A DNA stretch of 64,000 nucleotides, from assembly GCA_029851415.1 (NCBI GenBank), contig CM056741.1, forward strand, positions 71,228,282 through 71,292,281. The letters run 5' to 3'. Source of the stretch: Eretmocerus hayati. Lineage: Eukaryota; Arthropoda; Insecta; Hymenoptera; Aphelinidae. Below, piece by piece: positions 56,941 to 64,000 of this stretch. How positions within the stretch are numbered: position 1 is the stretch's first letter; every line of letters begins with the position of its first letter. Below the pieces are notes generated by a model that saw only the letters and a program-made list of their open reading frames with translations, was not told the DNA's origin and searched no databases. A program made the translations under genes and the position numbers.

Positions 56941-59070
56941 GAAACTGTGATGTCGAAGCCATCCTCAGAAAAATTTTTTCTTTTCGTCCACGAGACAAGA
57001 GAGAGCAGCCCATATCTCTCTCTCGCCTCGGTTCCGAAAATACCCTCCTATTCTACAACTTTTATTATCGGGCAGTAAATTAAACATCTCGGTCGTTTAC
57101 ATCCATGGCACAAGCGAACGGAGTGCATTGACGGGGCAGCGTCTATCTTATTGCGTTATAGCGCAGCTGTCTCGAGCGAGGCAAGCACGCTGAGAAAAGA
57201 CATCACATATTCGTGACCCGAGTTGCACTCGACTTAAAGCATGCATGGGAATCGAGTGGAAATCGGACCCCGAAAATGTGATTAGATATTAACAAGCGGA
57301 TGCAGCTGCGGGCGATAAAATAAACCAATAGCTCTCGGTATTCTATGCGTCGCATCACTTCTTGCCGCTCTCAAGAGCAACAAGAGGCGGATGACGAAAG
57401 CCTATGATACAAAGAGCTCACGTCTACGCATTGGGCCGTTTACGACTTTCGGCGCCAGCAAGCGACGGCAGCACGTATACGAGCCTATCGCATTTTCACT
57501 TTTCCGGGAAGTGAATGAACCCGAGTATGCCAATGAATAGAATGAATACTACCAACTATTCACGGGTGGCCCTGAGCGGTCATTGCCCTCGACCACAAAA
57601 GGTTCAAATGAAAAAATATTGTAATTAATTTTTACACAAGAGTAACAATAATCCCTAAAATTAGGAAGGTCATGATCATCTAGTTATACTCACTTATTCA
57701 TTTTTGGTTAGAAGAAAAGGATAGAAAACCATGTCAAACAAAAAAATTATGGATTCAAAAAACTATTGGAGGCTACATAACCTCAATATTAATTAAGCAG
57801 TAGTTTGGGAGATGTAAAATTCCCTCTAAAAAATAATTGAAATAAGGAAACAATTATTATTAACGTCAGAAAACGACGACAATTCTTGATATCTCAGCAG
57901 TTATTCATTACTTTTACTTGACATCATAAAATGTCTTATTTCTATTCATTTATTATGATATTATGAATTGCCATGTTTTTACTAAATTGTGGGAAGAAAC
58001 CGTGTGAAAATTATACTCAAACAAAAAAAAAGGGGAAATAATATTGGCAATATAACCTTAAAGCCAATTAGTTATAAGAAATATTTATACAAAAACCAAG
58101 TAGATTAAGGAGATCACGGTGGATTGCACCAAATAGAACAATCACACAATTCTACCTCAAAAACGAGAGACTGACAAACAACAATAGTAGAAATACCAAC
58201 AATATTGTATAATGGATCAAAATAGTCAAAAAAATAGAACCCGTGCCTCCATCTAGTAGCTGTAAGTTTAGAATATTTTCCCCCTCTTGGGAAATGCATT
58301 CACTCCAGCAAAGACGCCCGTAGGAGGATAATGAAAAACTCAGGCGACTCTGGTGTAGTGATGCAGCTCTTACTCCCACCCTAACATAGTTTTTAAAAAG
58401 GGCACGCCCGCTCAAAAATGGTAGCACTTCGGTCTCGGACGTAGACCTTGAAGTATCGTCAAATTTATCGGGTTGATAACATTGCATTACTAAATTGTCA
58501 ATTTTTGTATTTTCTCTAAAGTTAAATAAACTCAATTATCTATTTCTCCAAATTCAAATTTCTTTTCTTTTCTTCTTAAAATTAAATTCCGGTGTTCCAA
58601 AATCTCGTGAAATCTTCAGCAACACCAGCACGAGAGCAGCAGAAACAGAGATTCTTCAGAGGTGTTCAAGGTTGGTAAAAAAGTGTTCATACGTACTAAC
58701 ATTAAAATAAACTGGAATCTGTTGAGCTATCAAAATAAGCGACATTCCTTCGCACGTAGTACCCCTGCCACGGTTATTCTGAGGCGAGGAACAGGCGAGT
58801 GAGGAAAGTTACAAATATTTTAACAGAATGACGTTTTGGAAGGAACAAAACGTTATTTTGTTAAATGTTTTTAAATAAAATTATACGCGCCAAAAAAAGT
58901 TACTAACCATAGACTAATCATTCTTCCGCGTACTTTGCCCGAGTTATTCGCGGAGTCCCGCGAGACTCAAAAAGAGTAAATTCTGCGCATCAGAAATGCG
59001 CGATGTGACAAATTGGAGGCCTGCCGGAGAGATCGGGAGGAATGATGTAGTTTAATCTTGAAAATCGTCT
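56941..59070. other. Intergenic, nothing recognised
   Basis: AT-rich, with a more GC-rich stretch at 57080-57500. The 127-residue minus-strand frame at 58152 ends in a hydrophobic run but has no recognised family. An AATCGTCTCTCAGAACGAGA hairpin lies at 59064. Confidence 0.4.
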
Positions 59071-59084
59071 CTCAGAACGAGACG

Positions 59085-59410
59085 ATTTCTAATTTCAAAA
59101 TTTCCAAAATTCTCTGAATTCTAACCTCAAATTCTACAAAATTCTCTGAATCAAAAGTTCAAAATTACAAAATTCTCTGAATCAAAAATTCAAAATTTAC
59201 AAATTTCTCTGAATTCTAACCTCAAACTTCACAAATTTCCCTGAATCAAAATACAAACACCCAAAATCACAAAATTTAATCATCTTTGGGTCAAGATTTA
59301 CAAAGTCAAGCGTTTCCAAATTTCCAAGTTACAAAATTCACAAATTCCAAATTTTCAATCCCAAAACTTCAAGATACAAATTCTAGTTTCCTAAATTTTC
59401 AAACTCCAAT
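59085..59410 (+). repeat. AAATTCTCTGAAT-type minisatellite
   Basis: Irregular repeats of ACAAAATTCTCTGAATC and CTAACCTCAAATT words, degrading to AAATTCCAA-rich DNA towards 59410. Confidence 0.7.
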
Positions 59411-62400
59411 GTTCACAAGGTTACAATAAAATGTATGAGTTATGTGTCAAAATCCAAGCGTAAATTCCTTGGTCCATGTATGCCATGATTCCACTCTCTC
59501 CGCAGAGCCATGAGAGGTTTTTAGTCGATTCTTGTAGGAAAATTCCAAATTCCAGTGAGTTGGAGTCAAAAGCAGAATAATCTGCTCGTGCGGGTTCAAA
59601 TCACAGTTCAGGACTGGTATTAGCTAGGTCCTATCAAGTTTTGATGTTGATGTCTGTCAATTGTGGACAGGACACGTTTGGGTAGCCAAAACATTCAAAT
59701 AGAACCCTGGAAAAAAATTCAGGAAATTGATGACAATTGCTCAACCATTCCAATTCTCACATTCAATAGGTTGTAGAAATGTCCATTTCAGCTCATAAGT
59801 TTACTCGCTCAACGAAAAATTAGCTTTAGCTAGAGTTGAAGAAGGAAAAATTTAGATGCCAGAATAATAATATTAAGTTACTCTAGAAGAGGGGTTAGGT
59901 TAGACCTTTTGAACTAATTTTCATATCCATAAGGTTTAAATCAGGAATATGTGTAGAAAGAACCATTTCTTCACCTTTGTCAACGCACTGCTCAAATTCA
60001 TCCACTTATACAGTAGAGACAGCCATTTTGTGTGCTCAAAAACCAGATCTTAGAACATACACCAGTATATCTATATATACTAATGTAACAACATTTGCCT
60101 CTAAAATCATCAATTATGAATTAAAGTCATCACTGAATGGTGAATCTTGGCCTCAAGGCACTGGAGATACTTATACAAGTTTATTTAGCATGAAAATCAT
60201 TCAGCAAACATTCAATTCTGGGGCTCGTGGCAAGTTACCGACTAACTTTCAAACAAGTTTTAGAGTGCAACTTGCATTTTTCCTCAAAGTTAGAATAATA
60301 TTGTATTGATAAAGGGTTGCAAGGATAAGAAAAGGCTATTAGAGATCTTTCCAATGTTACTATATGGATTTGGAGTAAAATTGGGAAAAAATAGTTATCA
60401 CATTTCATCTCAATAACAGGAAAAATCATTTAGTAAAGAAAAATAAGTTAAAGCATTGGGTAGAGGCAGGGAATAGGTATATCTAAATACTTATTTCCCA
60501 GTTTTGCAATTCATCACACAGAACTCAGTGTAAATGGACTTTTCAGTTACTAGCTAACTACAGTATACCTATATATGTTGTAAACCTATATATGCCAGTT
60601 ATTACCCCAAAAATTGGTTCAATAGAAGTAGTGACACCACAATTTCATCATATGAATACTCACACTCCTTTTGAGCTATTGGGCGTGCAGCCATTCTAAG
60701 AGGAAAGTTGAAAACTCGACTCCCCCAATAGCCGTCACTGAGCATCACCATACCATTATGGGTGAATGTTGAAATATACATCACTGCCATTGGAGGAGTA
60801 GCTTGATAGTAGGTCAGAGGCCTCAGAAATAAGCTTTCCCATCCTCAGTCACCTTCTGAAAAAGTTTTTCTCATAAATTTTGTACTCCCATTTTTGAACA
60901 TTTTTGTTTTAGTCATAACTTTGAAAGTAAAGAAGATACAGAGCTGAAACTTCATCCACATCTTAATGAAACCCAAATCTACAAACAACTTTCTCACTTT
61001 TTTCCCATTCAGCTTTAAAATGAAGTTATCACAGTAAACTCATTGTACTGTCAGTTAAAGGTTAGAGTATACCTATATATTGTGGCAACCTATTTTATTC
61101 ATTTAGCCATCTCAAAACTTACCTATGAGGACAGTGAAAACGTAGTAACACTGTGTAGACGCCTCGACTCCTTCCTAGCCACTGGGTAGGGAGGTGTTGA
61201 TAGGGGAAGTCGAAAACTCGACTATCCAGGTATCCGCCAAAGGGTACCATCATATCATTTTGAAGGGAAAGTAAATTAACAGATTGCCTGAACAGAGTCA
61301 ACTGTCTTAGAGTGGTCTACAGGCCCAGTTGAATACTTTTTCAACTTCCATTCACCTCCTGGAAGACCAAAATCAAAAATTTCAGAACATCAATTTTGAC
61401 AATTTTTGTTTTAGCCATAACATAAAAAATAGAAAAGATACAAGGTTGAGGCTTTGTGTACCCTTTAAGAAGACTAAAATCTAGAATGTAATTTCTCAGT
61501 TTTCCCAAATTTGGTCTAGAAGTTGGAATAATTACAGAGTAAACAAACATGTTTTGGCACATAGGTTAGTATATATGTATATATACTGAGATGGAAGCTT
61601 GTACAAATTATTAGGTAGGAGGGAGTAGAAATGTTAAGGTTAGCTAGAACTACCTTTTAAATGATTCTACACCATCATTTGAGACTTTTAGTAGCAATAT
61701 TTACATAAAACAATTGTAAGAGTCGACTCACAAGGATAACGTAGAGGAAGGTTGGCACGCCACTTGATGGCTCAACTATAAGGTTCTGCTACAGTGAAAT
61801 CTGTCAGACAGAGATTATGATGAGGGAAAGGCAACTATTCTGTTGAGACCAGAACCTTGTAAAACATGTGGGAATAAGATAATTCTTTCAATATTTTACT
61901 GCTAAAATTTTGGGTTAGGAAATAACATTATAAGTGGTTAGATTAAAGTTACAGTCAAGAATAGTTTTCACCTGATATAGTAGGATAGTAATAAGCTATA
62001 GGACTATAGTTTATGCATCTTGAAAGAAATTTTCTCATGAGAGCAAAAAGGCGTATCCCAAGACCGCCGGTGACTGTAGGTTAGCTAGTATATTATAGGA
62101 AAATGGAATAGATAGCTAGAATTGACAGCTCTGATGGATGAAGAATACCATTAAGAGTTCACAAACCATAAATTGAGATAGTTTTACAGTGCATAAGTGG
62201 AATGACGTCAACTTTTGGTAGTGACTAACGACAAACCTTGGTAGTTGAGAATAGGTAATTGAATATCTGGAATAGAGTTCTGAAACTTTGCACAGAGGTA
62301 GTAAACATCATTATCTACAAACCATTTCCTCAAAAACTTTATATCTCTTCCTGGGAAGAAACAAACTCCCAATATTTTTGATCAACAAATAGCAAGTAAC

Positions 62401-63300
62401 AAGGTTACCTGCTCTCTTTCTAGCTGACTGTATACATCCAAAACAAATTGGATGGATTATCAACGAATGCATTTTCTCAATTAATAGCTGAGACGAATAT
62501 ATCTGGAACACAGTTTGAAATACGGTTCTGGACAAAATAGTTTCTCTTCAAAATAGAAACCCTCTTAGCAAGTCAGACTCAATTTCACATTAGAATAGAA
62601 GTAGTATACTCCAAAATAAAGAAGTAGGTTACCAGTAGCTAGCAATAACTCAACTTCATTTCATTTTTTTGTGCTCAAGGAGTCGCAAATTTCCACCTTT
62701 GAGATGGAAACACCATCCAGCACAAGGGCACATCAGGGATACTAGCAGACCACTCGGATTGCACTGGGGCAATCTTCAGCCACAATTTGTGTAGCTGTCT
62801 GCTATACCAAGCCACAGAGAGCACCAATAGTTTAAAGGTAGAAATATATTCATACAGAATTACTCGTAGGACCCATCTTTCTGAAATAAATAGGAGTAAT
62901 GGTAGAATACGTATGATTTGTATTGTATGACAAAGTAAAGGATACTACCTTGAGACCTGAAGCTTTGTATCAATACATAATTATTAGTCCTTGAGAAGTA
63001 AGATTTGACTCTAACATCATTAGAATACAGTCGAGTCCAGTACACATCTCCTAGAGTAATCCAATAAGATTTTCAGTGAGAGATAAAGTCTAGCCCCTAT
63101 GAAATAATAGCAGTAGTAGTAACACTATATCATATTTTTTTTGCATAGTCAAGATAGGATATACATTCAGTAATTAATAAATAGGTACTTAGGGTCAAAT
63201 CATACAATAGTATAGTTGAATCAAACCTGAAATATCAGTCACTTGTGGAATAAGTCAGAGTTTAACTCTATTCAATTGTTGTCATTTAATTAGACGCTAC
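59411..63300. other. AT-rich intergenic DNA with a diverged duplication
   Basis: Two roughly 500-base units at about 60590-61080 and 61090-61590 share TCGAAAACTCGACT-like words and AATTTTTGTTTTAG-CATAAC. On the minus strand both encode related short peptides (GYWGSRVFNFP and GYLDSRVFDFP). The remainder shows only AT-rich sequence. A GGGTTCAAATC word at about 59608 is a weak B-box-like match. Confidence 0.4.
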
Positions 63301-63509
63301 AAGAACAAGCACCGCATACCGCGTCCATTAGAGTAGCGAAGCGTCGCTTGAGTCACTTGTTGATTCAATTTAGGGTCCGCACACTGAAGTGCGCCGCATA
63401 AAAAAAATAGTACTAGGGGATCTAGAGTCCCTAGCCCATCTACATAGAGTAGAATGTGTCGCGCATGCGTGTATAGGACCGACGCGAGTTCGGTTCACGT
63501 AGGAAGTTC

Positions 63510-63917
63510 ATGCCTGGCATTGACCACAAAAAGTGTAAACCAAACAAAAAGGCGCGTGCACGTGCGCGTAGGTGGAAAGAGGCACAAGTGCGAATATTTT
63601 GGGCAAGGGTGCTAGCAGAGTTGAAAGCTACAGGCCCACCGCCGCCGTTGCCATCGGTGAACCCTCTAGACTCGATTCCGCTCCCGGACCACCCGCCGAT
63701 CAAGTGTTTGTCCTGTTTTGCGATAAATCAAGTGAGGCGCGATATCTGTCCCAAGTGTTGGAAAAAGAAATTCAACGTCCCAAATAAAGTTCCCAAACGT
63801 CGCATAAACTTCCAAATTCTCTTGGAAGCGGAAAAGTTAGGACCAGTTGAGATACCGCTAAAGAAAGCCAAGGAGGATAGAATCGTCTTTAAGAAAAGCC
63901 AATTGTTCCGTCGGTGA
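63510..63917 (+). CDS. Unrecognised small basic protein with zinc-knuckle pattern (135 aa)
   Basis: ATG at 63510 (in-frame TAG at 63474-63476 upstream), stop at 63915-63917. The N-terminus is strongly basic (KKARARARRWK), then a proline-rich stretch with PPPPLP, a C-x2-C-x10-C-x2-C motif (CLSC...CPKC) near residues 90-107, and a Lys/Arg-rich end. GC content is higher than in the AT-rich flanks. Four cysteines in this spacing suggest a zinc ribbon or knuckle and the basic arms suggest nucleic-acid binding (inference). It could be a lineage-specific gene, one exon of a larger gene running off the window, or a mobile-element protein. I do not recognise the family. Confidence 0.45.
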   Translation: MPGIDHKKCKPNKKARARARRWKEAQVRIFWARVLAELKATGPPPPLPSVNPLDSIPLPDHPPIKCLSCFAINQVRRDICPKCWKKKFNVPNKVPKRRINFQILLEAEKLGPVEIPLKKAKEDRIVFKKSQLFRR

Positions 63918-64000
63918 AACTTTCATATTTCTTCACCACACCGTACATATTTCTATCTAATAGATTAAGTAGATACGAAGATGATAGAATGAGTTTAGAA

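Noticed and set aside
58152..58535. 127-residue minus-strand frame ending in a hydrophobic segment
   Set aside because: No homology recognised, no supporting splice or promoter context. The hydrophobic run comes from A/T-rich codons.

Overview
This window is animal genomic DNA, most likely from an insect. The sequence is AT-rich, with GT-AG introns ranging from about 50 bases to about 10 kb. It also carries an R1-clade non-LTR retrotransposon and a dense population of foldback and MITE-type DNA elements. I cannot name the order or species from the sequence alone.

Main gene (minus strand, 44,563 down to 1,110). I assembled 26 coding exons by hand from GT-AG junctions and reading phase. The joined CDS is 4,482 nt, an exact multiple of three: 1,493 residues plus a stop. 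The order is a short Cys/His N-terminal module, a Ser/Thr/Pro-rich segment, about 900 residues of coiled coil, and a Ser-rich, basic C-terminal tail. Residues about 330-410 align with the core of the vertebrate MTCL/SOGA proteins (microtubule crosslinking factors). A CpG-rich block at 44.4-45.2 kb surrounds the first coding exon and is the probable promoter and 5' UTR.

Introns. Introns 1, 2, 3, 4, 5 and 24 are large and filled with mobile DNA: a 6.7 kb nested inverted-repeat structure (2.8-9.5 kb), two piggyBac-like elements with TTAA target duplications, an 82-bp tandem repeat split by one of them, a pogo/Tigger-like MITE with a decayed relative, a putative solo LTR, a family of TA-flanked elements with CCGTCAAATTGGG ends, a 1.19 kb foldback with a perfect 8-bp target duplication, and several smaller palindromic elements.

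Upstream intergenic region (45.2-64 kb). It holds a third CCGTCAAATTGGG element, an inverted pair of a 275-bp repeat of which one copy was hit by a 208-bp foldback (clean empty and filled site comparison), a decayed R1-clade LINE with an internal deletion and a duplicated catalytic motif, tRNA-derived SINEs, low-complexity tandem repeats, diverged direct duplications, and near the right edge a 135-residue ORF with a CX2CX10CX2C knuckle that I do not recognise.

No rRNA, confident tRNA gene or CRISPR array was found. All element names rest on termini and target duplications read by eye.
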